Of a DNA stretch of 64,000 nucleotides, positions 35,145 to 43,463 are shown in pieces. The stretch is taken from NCBI GenBank assembly GCA_033283175.1, contig JAWMQM010000002.1, positions 310,001-374,000 on the forward strand, in the 5' to 3' direction. Positions within the stretch are counted from its first letter, which is position 1; each line of letters opens with the position of its first letter. The translations under genes and the position numbers were made by a program. Origin of the DNA: Pseudomaricurvus sp033283175 (GTDB lineage Bacteria > Pseudomonadota > Gammaproteobacteria > Pseudomonadales > Cellvibrionaceae). The notes below the pieces were generated by a model. That model did not search any database and had not been told where the DNA came from. It was given only the letters and a program-made list of their open reading frames with translations.

Positions 35145-35996
35145 ATGTCAGACAAAAAGCCCTCCGTCGCATCTTCCGGTGTCAAGCGTCCTGCCGGCCA
35201 GGCAGCTTCCGCTTCGCTGTCTGCATCCCTGTCGTTGGCAGGGCAAGGTCAAAATCAGCTGGCAGCGGAACAGGTGCGATTGCTGGAGGCGATCCAGAGT
35301 GCCGGTTCCATAAGCGGTGCGGCCAAACAGATGGGTGTCAGCTACAAGACCGCCTGGGACAGGGTCGATTCCATGAACAATCTGGCCGCGAAGCCATTGG
35401 TGGAGCGCTCTGCGGGAGGCAGTCAGGGGGGCGGTACGCGTCTTACCAGCTTTGGGCAGCAATTGGTACAGGGTTTCCGTGCCATGGAGTCTGAGCACAA
35501 GGCCTACCTGCAACGCCTTGGCAACAAGGTAAACAGCCTGGAAGACGTTGCCGGGTTTGTACAGCTGGGCACCATCAAGACCAGTGCCCGCAACCAGTAT
35601 CGGGGCGTTGTCACCAGTGTGGAGCCCGGTGCCGTCAATGCTGCATTGACGCTTGCGATCAGCGATACCCAGCAGATTCACGTGATAGTCACCGAAACCA
35701 GCCGGAGGGAGATGCAGCTGGAGCCGGGCCGGGTGGTGATTGCACTGGTAAAGTCTTCCTCTGTGATGTTGAGCACTTCGCCGCAGATGATGATCAGTGC
35801 CCGCAATCGTCTGCAAGGGACAATCCTGCGCATCAATATCGGGGCCGTGAACAGTGAAGTCGCCATCGATATTGGTGGCAGTAAAACCATACTGGCGGTT
35901 ATCACCAACGACAGTGTTCAGGCCATGGGGCTGGGCGTCGGTAACGAGGTGTGCGCATTTTTCAAAGCCTCCAGTGTGATTTTGCTCGCCGACTGA
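35145..35996 (+). CDS. modE: Molybdate-responsive transcriptional regulator ModE
   Basis: 283 residues. A winged-helix domain (about residues 40-110) contains EQVRLLEAIQSAGSISGAAK and MGVSYKTAWDRVDSMNN. Two Mop/TOBE domains follow, starting TSARNQYRGVVTSVEPGAVN and ISARNRLQGTILRINIGAVN. ModE-molybdate dimers repress modABC. The N-terminal 35 residues are a Ser/Ala-rich extension. A ModE-like operator lies at 43107-43130 upstream of the porin-modABC operon. Confidence 0.95.
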   Translation: MSDKKPSVASSGVKRPAGQAASASLSASLSLAGQGQNQLAAEQVRLLEAIQSAGSISGAAKQMGVSYKTAWDRVDSMNNLAAKPLVERSAGGSQGGGTRLTSFGQQLVQGFRAMESEHKAYLQRLGNKVNSLEDVAGFVQLGTIKTSARNQYRGVVTSVEPGAVNAALTLAISDTQQIHVIVTETSRREMQLEPGRVVIALVKSSSVMLSTSPQMMISARNRLQGTILRINIGAVNSEVAIDIGGSKTILAVITNDSVQAMGLGVGNEVCAFFKASSVILLAD

Positions 35997-36138
35997 CCTG
36001 CAAGGAGCTGGCGGCGGCAACACTTTGAGCTTTAATGGGTAAGCAGACTTGTCCTTGTCGCCCGGCCCGCGATTCGCGGCAATCAGCCTTTTTCGGAATC
36101 CATAGCGATGGTTGTCCAGCACTCTTGACCGGAACCCT

Positions 36139-36999
36139 ATGAATAAAGTCCAGGTAAAGTTGTTTTCCTCCTTCGCGATACTCTGCCTCGCCGCGTCATT
36201 GGCGTACCTGGGTTACGCCATCCTGGCCCTGGTCCGGGACTTGCCCGCGGTGATGGAAGATATTGCAAAATCCTCCGAGCAAATCCAGCCGGTGGTGGCT
36301 CAGGTAGACAGCATCACCCAGTTAATTCCGCAGATTCTGGAGGAAGTGGAGTTGGTGAGGGAACAGATTCCGCCCATTCTGGAAGAGGTTAAAGCCACAC
36401 GCGAGACAATACCGCCCATACTGGCCGAGTGGCAGGCGACACGGGTAGAGACCATTCCCGATATCCTGAAGGAGTCATCTGCCATAAGGGCAGAAGTACC
36501 GGCCATACTGCGTGAGTCCGAAGGCTACCGGGCGTTGGTGCCGGAGGTCCTGACCGAAACCCGTAATGTCCGCGCCACCTTGCCGGTGACTCTTACCCGT
36601 GTGGAAGGCATCGTAGAGGAGGCCAAAACCATCGCTACGTCTGCCGGTGAGAATGCGGTCACCGGCCTGGTAACCGGGATTTTTAAAGCCCCGTTCCAGT
36701 TGATGAGTGGTGTTGGCAGAACGATCTTCCCGGCCAGTATGGATCTGTCTAAAGAAGACTATCAGCTGGTTGAGAACAAGGCCGCCGCGATGTTGGCGCA
36801 GTCGTTCGTAAATGACAAACAGACCTTTTACAGTGACGACAATACCCTCAAGATCGTGATGGAAGTCAAGCGCGAGTTCGATAAAGACGAGAAACTGTGT
36901 CGTTTGCTGGCGATTGACCTTACCAAGAGCGGCAAGCATAACTCCAATAAGGAGATTACGGCCTGCCGCGCTGCAGATGGCGGCTGGACTCTGGAATGA
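36139..36999 (+). CDS. Membrane-anchored coiled-coil protein, unknown
   Basis: 286 residues. One N-terminal TM helix (residues about 8-31, LFSSFAILCLAASLAYLGYA). Then a long helical stretch with a repeated 11-18 residue theme: IPQILEEVELVREQ, IPPILEEVKATRET, IPPILAEWQATRVE, IPDILKESSAIRAE and VPAILRESEGYRAL. The C-terminal third (from about residue 200) is globular with Cys residues CRLLAIDL and ITACRAADGGWTLE. No known family recognised. It may form an operon with the next gene (37-bp gap). Confidence 0.6.
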   Translation: MNKVQVKLFSSFAILCLAASLAYLGYAILALVRDLPAVMEDIAKSSEQIQPVVAQVDSITQLIPQILEEVELVREQIPPILEEVKATRETIPPILAEWQATRVETIPDILKESSAIRAEVPAILRESEGYRALVPEVLTETRNVRATLPVTLTRVEGIVEEAKTIATSAGENAVTGLVTGIFKAPFQLMSGVGRTIFPASMDLSKEDYQLVENKAAAMLAQSFVNDKQTFYSDDNTLKIVMEVKREFDKDEKLCRLLAIDLTKSGKHNSNKEITACRAADGGWTLE

Positions 37000-37036
37000 G
37001 TGACGACCACTAACACCAACATCAAGGCAGGACGCT

Positions 37037-38053
37037 ATGACGCGAGCAGGGATCAACATTTTCCTCATCTTCCTTATGCTCTGTGGCGCACCACTGGTGC
37101 GGGCAGAGCTCAAACTGCAAAGCTTTCGTGATAACCTGCGCGAGCTGGATTGGCCTGCAGTGGAAAAGGGCGCAATCACCTGGCAGGAGATGCCGACGCT
37201 GGAGACTGAACCGGCCGCCATTGCGGTGGTGTTTACGGCGCGGATTAACGCCGGTCTTGATGCGGTATTGCAACAATTACAACAGCCTACCGAGGGCACC
37301 ATCTCCATACCCCTGGATGTCTCCAGTCCGGCAGCTATTGGCCAGTCGCTGGCGAAATTTAACGTCGCATCCGGGGATGAGATCAATATGCGCTGGTTTC
37401 GCAATCCCTCTGCAGATGGTACCTATAACGTCAGCCGGAAGGAGCTGGACCTCCTGCAGCAGGCTGCGCAAAGGTTGCGGTCGGATCCCGAAAACCTGGA
37501 GCCGCTCAACGAAGCTGTAAGAGCGTTCTTTGCCGGCAGGGTGGAAGCCTATCTCAGCGGCGGTCTGGGCGGTATCACGCCTTACGATATTGACGGCAAG
37601 CAGGTTGCCGCCGGAGACTATCTGGCAGGTTCCCTGCAGCCTCTGCAGATGGTCAGGCAGCATGAGCCCGAATTTTACCGGGCATTCCTGGAGTATCCCA
37701 AAGGTACCGGGGGTGCTGGCGAGCCCCGCTATCTGCACCGATTCTTTCTGGTGGTGGAAAATGACGGTGGCCAGCGTATCGCCTCACTGCGTCACTGGAT
37801 GCTGGAACAGCGGGATCATTCGGCGCTGATTGCAGAGCGCAAGTTTTACATCAGCCACTCGCTGGATGCCATGCACACACTCATGTACATCGAGCAGGCG
37901 GCGGAGGACAGTAGCTATCTGGTGTTGAGCAATACTACCTTTACCCAGAAGGTGACCGGTATGGGATCGTTTATCGCCCATAAGATCGGCCGGGCAAAGA
38001 TAGAAACCACTATCCGGCCAATGCTGGTCGCCGTACAAAACGCGTTTGAGTAA
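37037..38053 (+). CDS. Secreted protein of unknown function
   Basis: 338 residues with a signal peptide (INIFLIFLMLCGAPLVRA, cleavage before ELKL). The mature protein is mixed alpha/beta with YISHSLDAMHTLMYIEQAAE and a C-terminal FIAHKIGRAKIETTIRPML. No known domain recognised. It follows the coiled-coil membrane protein and probably works with it in the envelope. Confidence 0.6.
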   Translation: MTRAGINIFLIFLMLCGAPLVRAELKLQSFRDNLRELDWPAVEKGAITWQEMPTLETEPAAIAVVFTARINAGLDAVLQQLQQPTEGTISIPLDVSSPAAIGQSLAKFNVASGDEINMRWFRNPSADGTYNVSRKELDLLQQAAQRLRSDPENLEPLNEAVRAFFAGRVEAYLSGGLGGITPYDIDGKQVAAGDYLAGSLQPLQMVRQHEPEFYRAFLEYPKGTGGAGEPRYLHRFFLVVENDGGQRIASLRHWMLEQRDHSALIAERKFYISHSLDAMHTLMYIEQAAEDSSYLVLSNTTFTQKVTGMGSFIAHKIGRAKIETTIRPMLVAVQNAFE

Positions 38054-38160
38054 TCGATTTTCGGCTCACGTGGCGGCGGTTTCCTGAGTTCTCTTCCGAT
38101 GCCGCTACCGGGGACGTCCCCATCGGCGCACCAATCCGCAGCCTCCGTTGCGCCGGTTGT

Positions 38161-38377
38161 CTCATTGCCAGGTACAGGATTCCGGAAACGCTCCGGCATA
38201 TGGCAATGGTTAACAGATCGTGGGAGAGGACGTGTGCACCGCGTAATTGTTGCGCCACACCAAGAGCGATTCCGGACAGCGTGCAGGGAGCAAGGCGACC
38301 AGGAACGCGGAGCTGCAGCAGGGGAAGACAAAAGCAAGGCATAACCAACCGTAGCCACTGGAGGCGTGACCGGCGGG
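38161..38377 (-). pseudogene. PAP2-family phosphatase remnant
   Basis: On the minus strand one frame reads PAGHASSGYGWLCLAF, the PAP2 PSGH motif, with TAA just upstream. After a frameshift near 38300 another frame reads GIALGVAQQLRGAHVLSHDL followed by LTIAICRSVSGILYL, the final PAP2 motif (R-G-A-H-x-x-S-H/D). The two pieces are in the right order and distance for one PAP2 (lipid phosphatase) C-terminus. The N-terminal part is not recognisable. So the 470-bp gap 38054-38523 holds a decayed gene. Confidence 0.65.
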
Positions 38378-38523
38378 TTAACAGTGGCCGGCGGTTCAGC
38401 CAACGCGCCTGATTGGCAGAAGGGGCGTATACTGGGCGGGTTCCCTGCCCGTGCTGCCGGGGCTGCCAGAGGGTGATCCGCTGTTGTTCACCGCTAACCG
38501 TCAATTGTCGCCAGAAAAATTCC

Positions 38524-38943
38524 ATGATGAATATTCAGTACAAGGTGAATGCACCCGTAGACAGTGCCCGCTTTATCCAGCTGCTTACCGAGTCCACCCT
38601 GGGGGAGCGACGGCCGGTAGAGGATGAAATATGCATGGCGGGCGCCATCGCAGGCAGCAACCTGGTGGTGACCGCCTGGCAGGAGGAGCGTCTGGTGGGA
38701 ATGGCACGCTCCCTGACCGACTTTCATTACGCCTGTTATCTTTCCGATCTGGCAGTGGCCAGCGATTGTCAGCGTCAGGGTATTGGCAAACAGCTGCTGA
38801 GGATTTCACAGCAGCAGTTGGGGCCGCGTTGCAAGATAATCCTGCTGGCGGCACCTGCGGCCAATGACTACTACCAGCAGCTGGGCTTTACCCATAACCC
38901 CCGCTGCTGGGTACTGGAGCGCAGTGTCACCATTGCGGGGTAG
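38524..38943 (+). CDS. GNAT family N-acetyltransferase
   Basis: 139 residues from ATG 38524 (ATG 38527 also possible). The acetyl-CoA site is DLAVASDCQRQGIGKQLLRI, and the end NDYYQQLGFTHNPRCWVL is typical of small GNAT enzymes. Substrate unknown. It converges with modC. Confidence 0.85.
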   Translation: MMNIQYKVNAPVDSARFIQLLTESTLGERRPVEDEICMAGAIAGSNLVVTAWQEERLVGMARSLTDFHYACYLSDLAVASDCQRQGIGKQLLRISQQQLGPRCKIILLAAPAANDYYQQLGFTHNPRCWVLERSVTIAG

Positions 38944-38953
38944 GCCCGCGAGC

Positions 38954-40039
38954 CTAAATCACCGCTACGGACTTGATTTGCGCCCACACCGGCTTGCCAA
39001 TTTCCAGCCCCAGCAGGTGTGCCGAGCGGCGTGTGACCCGGGAGATCAGGAAACTGCTGCTGCCGGTATTGGCGCTGGTTATTTTCAGTTTCACCAGTGC
39101 CAGGCCTTCGTGTTCATCAATACTGATATCCACCACTTCGGCGGGCAGTACGTTGATAATGCTGGTGTCGTTGTGCAGCGTCGCTGACAGGCTGACATCC
39201 CGGGCCAGAATGCGCACCCGCACCAGGCTGTGCAACTCGTTGCCGCTGTCGCGCAGCCACACAGGCCCGCCCAGGCACTGGACTTTCACCAATTGCCACT
39301 GTGCGTCCAGTTCGGTCACAACACCTTCCAGCACCACGCCGGCCTCTTCTCCAAGCTTGATGGGAAAGTCGAGGCTGGCGAGGGTGTCACTGAGGGTGCC
39401 TGCGGCCAGCACCCGTCCGTTTTCCATGGCCACCAGGTAATCCGCCAGGCGTGCCACCTCATCCGGCGAGTGGGTGACGTAGAGGATGGGCAGCTCCAGT
39501 TCCCGTTTCAGGTTTTCCAGGTAGGGCAGGATCTCCTGCTTGCGGGCAGTGTCCAGTGCGGCCAGTGGTTCATCCATCAGTAACAGTTGTGGCTGGATCA
39601 GCAGCGCCCGGGCAATGGCCACCCTCTGCCGCTCGCCGCCGGAGAGCTGGTCGGGGCGGCGCTGCAGCAGGTGGGCAATGCCCAGCAGCTCCACCGCCTG
39701 TTGTAACTGGATGGGATTTTTTACCCGGGGAGCGCGTTTGATGGCGTAGTCCAGGTTGCCCTGCGCAGTGAGGTGGGAGAGCAGGCTGGCTTCCTGGAAC
39801 ACATAGCCGATAGGGCGTTTGTGGGTGGGCAGGAAGTAGTCAGGTGACTGCCATACCTCGCCGCGAAAGTGGAGCTCCCCCTGTGGCACTTGCTGTAATC
39901 CTGCAATACAGCGCAACAGGGTTGTCTTGCCGGAACCAGAGTGGCCAAACAGCACAGTGACACCGGTAGCTGGCAGTTGCAGGTCTGTCTGCAGGGAAAA
40001 GTCCGGGTACTGCAGCTGAAATTTGGCGGTAATAGTCAT
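38954..40039 (-). CDS. modC: Molybdate ABC transporter ATP-binding protein ModC
   Basis: 361 residues. Walker A GHSGSGKTTLLR near residue 33, signature LSGGERQRVAIARAL, Walker B LLLMDEPLAALD. The C-terminal TOBE/Mop domain begins near residue 290 (INVLPAEVVDISIDEHEGLA), characteristic of ModC. Last gene of porin-modABC. Confidence 0.96.
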   Translation of the reverse strand: MTITAKFQLQYPDFSLQTDLQLPATGVTVLFGHSGSGKTTLLRCIAGLQQVPQGELHFRGEVWQSPDYFLPTHKRPIGYVFQEASLLSHLTAQGNLDYAIKRAPRVKNPIQLQQAVELLGIAHLLQRRPDQLSGGERQRVAIARALLIQPQLLLMDEPLAALDTARKQEILPYLENLKRELELPILYVTHSPDEVARLADYLVAMENGRVLAAGTLSDTLASLDFPIKLGEEAGVVLEGVVTELDAQWQLVKVQCLGGPVWLRDSGNELHSLVRVRILARDVSLSATLHNDTSIINVLPAEVVDISIDEHEGLALVKLKITSANTGSSSFLISRVTRRSAHLLGLEIGKPVWAQIKSVAVI

Positions 40040-40060
40040 GGACAGTATCCGTTCCGAAAC

Positions 40061-40750
40061 CTATTTGATGGCGGTGGCAAAGCCGGCACGTGGGTTCAAC
40101 GTGTACAGCATCAACAGCACCAGGAAGGAGAAGAGAACCATTGCCAGGGCCAGCTCGTGGGCGCTGCTGTAGTCCAGCGCCTCCACGTGGTCGTAGATGC
40201 GCACGGACACCACCTGGGTTTCGCCGGGAATGTTGCCGCCGATCATCAGTACCACGCCGAACTCGCCAACGGTGTGGGCGAAGCCCAGCACCGCTGCGGT
40301 CAGGAAGCCGGGGCGCGCCTGTGGCAGGAGTACGGTCCAGAACCTGTCCCAGGGGCCGGCGCGCAGGGTAGCGGCTACTTCGAAAGGGCGCTTACCCAGT
40401 GCCTCAATGGCGTTCTGTATGGGTTGCACCACAAACGGTAATGAGTAGATCACCGAAGCCACCACCAGCCCGCTGAAGGTAAAGGGCAGGGTGCCAAGGC
40501 CGAGTCTGCTAAACAGCTCGCCAAGGGGCCCCTGTGGCCCCATAAACAGCAGCAGATAAAATCCCAGCACGCTGGGTGGCAGAACGATGGGTAGTGCCAC
40601 CAGGGCGTTGACGGGGCTTTTCCAGCGGCTGTTGCTGTTGGCCAGCCACCAGGCGATGGGCGTGCCGATTATCAGCAGCAACAGGGTAACGACGAATGCC
40701 AGCTTGGCGGTGAGCCAGATGGCGGTGATGTCGGCGTCAGAGAACAGCAT
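40061..40750 (-). CDS. modB: Molybdate ABC transporter permease ModB
   Basis: 229 residues with five or six TM helices. The EAA-like coupling loop is AIEALGKRPFEVAATLRAGP. FTFSGLVVASVIYSLPFVVQ and LGFAHTVGEFGVVLMIGGNI are characteristic of ModB. It lies between modA and modC. Confidence 0.96.
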   Translation of the reverse strand: MLFSDADITAIWLTAKLAFVVTLLLLIIGTPIAWWLANSNSRWKSPVNALVALPIVLPPSVLGFYLLLFMGPQGPLGELFSRLGLGTLPFTFSGLVVASVIYSLPFVVQPIQNAIEALGKRPFEVAATLRAGPWDRFWTVLLPQARPGFLTAAVLGFAHTVGEFGVVLMIGGNIPGETQVVSVRIYDHVEALDYSSAHELALAMVLFSFLVLLMLYTLNPRAGFATAIK

Positions 40751-40812
40751 GGGCGGGGCTCCGGCTTTCAGGGTTCATGGTCCGTGACCGAACAGGCGCG
40801 AGTGGCACCAGT

Positions 40813-41553
40813 TTATTCAGTGGCGTAACCGTAGTGCTGGATAATGCTGTTTGCGGCATCGCTCTGCAGGAAGTCGAGCAGAGCGACGGTGGCGGGGTTC
40901 TGCCGGCCGCGTGTCAGCAATACGGCGTCTTGCCGGATCGGCGTGTGCATCTCCCCGGGGACCACCCAGGTGCCGCCAGGGACGCTGCCATCCTTGATGA
41001 GTTGTGACAGCGCCACAAAGCCCAGGGCGGCGTTACCGGAGTAGACAAACTGCCAGGTCTGGCTGATGTTTTCGCCGGTAACCAGTTTGGCCCGGGCGCT
41101 GTCACCCAACCCGAGGTGTTGCAGTGTCTCCACGGCAGCGGCACCGTAAGGCGCCAGCCGCGGGTTGGCGATGGCCAGCTTGTTGTAGTCGCCGGTTTGC
41201 AGCCGCGCCCTGGCATCACTGCCATCGCCGGCAAAGAGTGCCAGAGTACCGATGGCGTAGGTAAAGCGGCTGTCAGCCAGGGCCATTCCGGCGTCAATCA
41301 GCGCCTCGGGTTTGCTGCTGTCGGCGGAAAGAAATGCATCAAACGGTGCGCCGTTATGTACCTGGGCGAAGAGTTTGCCGGAGGAGCCAAAGCTGACGCT
41401 GACACGATGATCGCTCTGCGCTTCAAAGGCGTGGACGATAGCTTCCATGGGGGCGGCGAAATTGGCGGCTACCGCAATACGGGTAGATTCGGCGCTGCTG
41501 TAAACGCTGCAGCTCAAACCAAGCAGCAGCAAAAAAACAGGACGGACTAGCAT
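40813..41553 (-). CDS. modA: Molybdate-binding periplasmic protein ModA
   Basis: 246 residues with a signal peptide (VFLLLLGLSCSVYSSA). The oxyanion site is formed from VAANFAAPMEAIV, VSFGSSGKLFAQ and GAPFDAFLSADSSKPEAL, all conserved in ModA. The start is ATG 41553 with AGGAG upstream. It is 124 bp downstream of the porin gene in the same direction. Confidence 0.95.
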   Translation of the reverse strand: MLVRPVFLLLLGLSCSVYSSAESTRIAVAANFAAPMEAIVHAFEAQSDHRVSVSFGSSGKLFAQVHNGAPFDAFLSADSSKPEALIDAGMALADSRFTYAIGTLALFAGDGSDARARLQTGDYNKLAIANPRLAPYGAAAVETLQHLGLGDSARAKLVTGENISQTWQFVYSGNAALGFVALSQLIKDGSVPGGTWVVPGEMHTPIRQDAVLLTRGRQNPATVALLDFLQSDAANSIIQHYGYATE

Positions 41554-41677
41554 GGTGTGTTGCTCCTGTTGAACACTGCCGGGGCCGTGTCCAGTTAAAA
41601 AGTTGTTTGGCTGCACGTGGGGTGGCGCCCATCAAGGAATCCCGGTGCGGTTTATATCCGGCAGCACTGATTTGCCA

Positions 41678-42979
41678 TCAATAGGCCAGCTGCATACGCA
41701 CCTGAATGGCATGCAGCGACTCACCGTCGTTGGGGCCACCATCGATATCCACCACATGTACCCAGTTACCGCTCAGTCGCAGGTTGCGGGTGGGGTACCA
41801 GTTGACGCCAATGGTGACGTTGTCCTCCTTGCCACCGTCGATATCCGCGTCGCTCAGGTCCATGCTGGAGTAACGCAGGGCCAGCTCCCAGGCGCCAATG
41901 CCACCAGTACCCAAGGCGTAATCACTGCTGACGCCACCGTAAAGTCCGGTCGCGGCGTTGTAGGTGCGGGGGTTGCCAACCAATACCCAGGCACCTTGCG
42001 CGTACCAGCCGTTGAAGGAGAGGTCGGCATCGTTGTCGCGATTGACATCCGCCTGCAAATATTCGGCCTGCAGGAAGGTGTTGCCAAAGTGGCTGGCCAC
42101 TTCCAGCCCATACAGTTGCAGGTCGTTAACGTCGGTGATGGTACCGGTGTTGATCAGGTATTCATCGGTCTGGTGGGATTCCGGTCGGGCGCGAAAGCGG
42201 GCGGTCTCGCCACCAACCGCTTGCGTAGGTTCACGGAACTGGCCGGAAATACCGAAGTGCAGGCTGTTGTCAGTGCTGGCGACAGGCGCCCAGGTAAAAC
42301 GGCCGCTGACACCACCGCCTTCGTCTTCGCCGGTGTTGCTGTAGAGTCGCTCGCCCATGATCATGCCTGCTGCGGACCAGTGTTCGCCGCCGCTGCTAAC
42401 CATAACGCCGGGGGCGCGGGAGATCACAAAGGCGTTGGCCAGTGAACGTTCCATAAACGGCACCTCTTTGGCCGACATCAACTGCTCCTGACTGAAGGGC
42501 ACCTTGAAGTGGCCAGCGGTAATGTTGGCGGAGTCCAGGCCGCTGTAGCGCACATAGCCGTCGGTTAATTCCGTACCGCTGCTGCCAAACAGTTCCAGCT
42601 CGAATTTGTACTGCCAGTCCTTGTCCAGTGTGCCCTGCAGGTAGAGGCGTCCGCGACGCATCTCTGTGCCGCTGTTGTGATCCACCTCTTCGGCGCCTTT
42701 GTAGGTGGCGGTGTCCAGTTGCATATAGGTGCCCACTTTGGCGCTGTAGCGTTTGTCGGCACTGGTGATTTTCAGCCCCTGTTTCAGGTCGATGGTGGGG
42801 CCTGCAGCAGTCGAAGGGGCGGGTTGGTTCTGCAGCAACATTTGATGTTCTTCCGCTGTAATGAGCCCTTTTTCAAGCAGCAGGTCGGCGACGGCCCTGT
42901 CGGCGGCCTGGGCCGGTGACAGGGCCAGGGTGCCCAGCAGTCCGGCGAGGCAGGTGGCCAGAGTGGTGTTCTTCGTCAT
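41678..42979 (-). CDS. OprP/OprO-type outer membrane porin, probably for molybdate
   Basis: 433 residues. Signal peptide with cleavage after SPAQA. A short N-terminal helix DLLLEKGLITAEEHQML, then YSAKVGTYMQLDTATYKG and RRGRLYLQGTLDKDWQYKFE, the phosphate-selective porin O/P family pattern. The C-terminus ends in an aromatic (LHAIQVRMQLAY), as outer membrane barrels do. Family members pass phosphate or other anions. Here it lies first in line before modABC and a ModE operator is upstream, so molybdate is the likely cargo (inference). Confidence 0.85.
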   Translation of the reverse strand: MTKNTTLATCLAGLLGTLALSPAQAADRAVADLLLEKGLITAEEHQMLLQNQPAPSTAAGPTIDLKQGLKITSADKRYSAKVGTYMQLDTATYKGAEEVDHNSGTEMRRGRLYLQGTLDKDWQYKFELELFGSSGTELTDGYVRYSGLDSANITAGHFKVPFSQEQLMSAKEVPFMERSLANAFVISRAPGVMVSSGGEHWSAAGMIMGERLYSNTGEDEGGGVSGRFTWAPVASTDNSLHFGISGQFREPTQAVGGETARFRARPESHQTDEYLINTGTITDVNDLQLYGLEVASHFGNTFLQAEYLQADVNRDNDADLSFNGWYAQGAWVLVGNPRTYNAATGLYGGVSSDYALGTGGIGAWELALRYSSMDLSDADIDGGKEDNVTIGVNWYPTRNLRLSGNWVHVVDIDGGPNDGESLHAIQVRMQLAY

Positions 42980-43106
42980 GGGACGCTCTCCGTTGGTAAT
43001 TCGCGTATCCGTTGTTGCAAGGCTATTGGGGCAAGCCGTTGCAATGAGCTGTACTACAACCCATGGCAATTGCGCCTGGCGTCTGCCGGTTGGGTTGCAG
43101 ACCATG

Positions 43107-43130
43107 CGTTATAGCGCTGAGTATATAACG
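43107..43130. promoter_or_regulatory. ModE operator upstream of porin-modABC
   Basis: CGTTATAGC-N6-TATATAACG. The right arm is a perfect ModE half-site and the left arm has 7 of 9 matches to CGNTATATA. The N6 spacer fits the E. coli ModE consensus. It lies 128 bp upstream of the porin ATG. Confidence 0.75.
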
Positions 43131-43338
43131 GCAAACAGCGCGCCAGAAATGGTTTATGTGCTTTGTCAGAGGCGCTCTCGATTTATAACTCCATGAAATA
43201 TATGCACAAAATAATTTCCGCTGCGCCGGGTAGAGCCCGAGCTTACCGGGCCCGCCAGTGTGTTCTGAAGCTGACAAAGGCGGTTGTTGTTGTGCCAGGT
43301 AATAACGCTTTGTCGCATTTGCTGCAAGGCGTGTGTCG

Positions 43339-43354
43339 TGTCGCAATGGCTACA
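43339..43354. promoter_or_regulatory. NifA upstream activator site for nifE
   Basis: TGT-CGCAATGGCT-ACA, exact TGT-N10-ACA, 62 bp before the nifE -24 element. Confidence 0.7.
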
Positions 43355-43400
43355 GCTAATTTAGGGCTGAAAACTCAATAAAAACATAGGCTTAAGCCTG

Positions 43401-43416
43401 TGGCTCAAGTCTTGCA
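43401..43416 (+). promoter_or_regulatory. Sigma-54 promoter of nifENX
   Basis: TGGCTC-AAGTC-TTGCA, exact GG-N10-GC spacing, 47 bp before the nifE ATG. Confidence 0.85.
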
Positions 43417-43463
43417 CCTCCAGCAATAAACGTCTTATGTACCCAGTTGCCGGAGAGCCAAGC

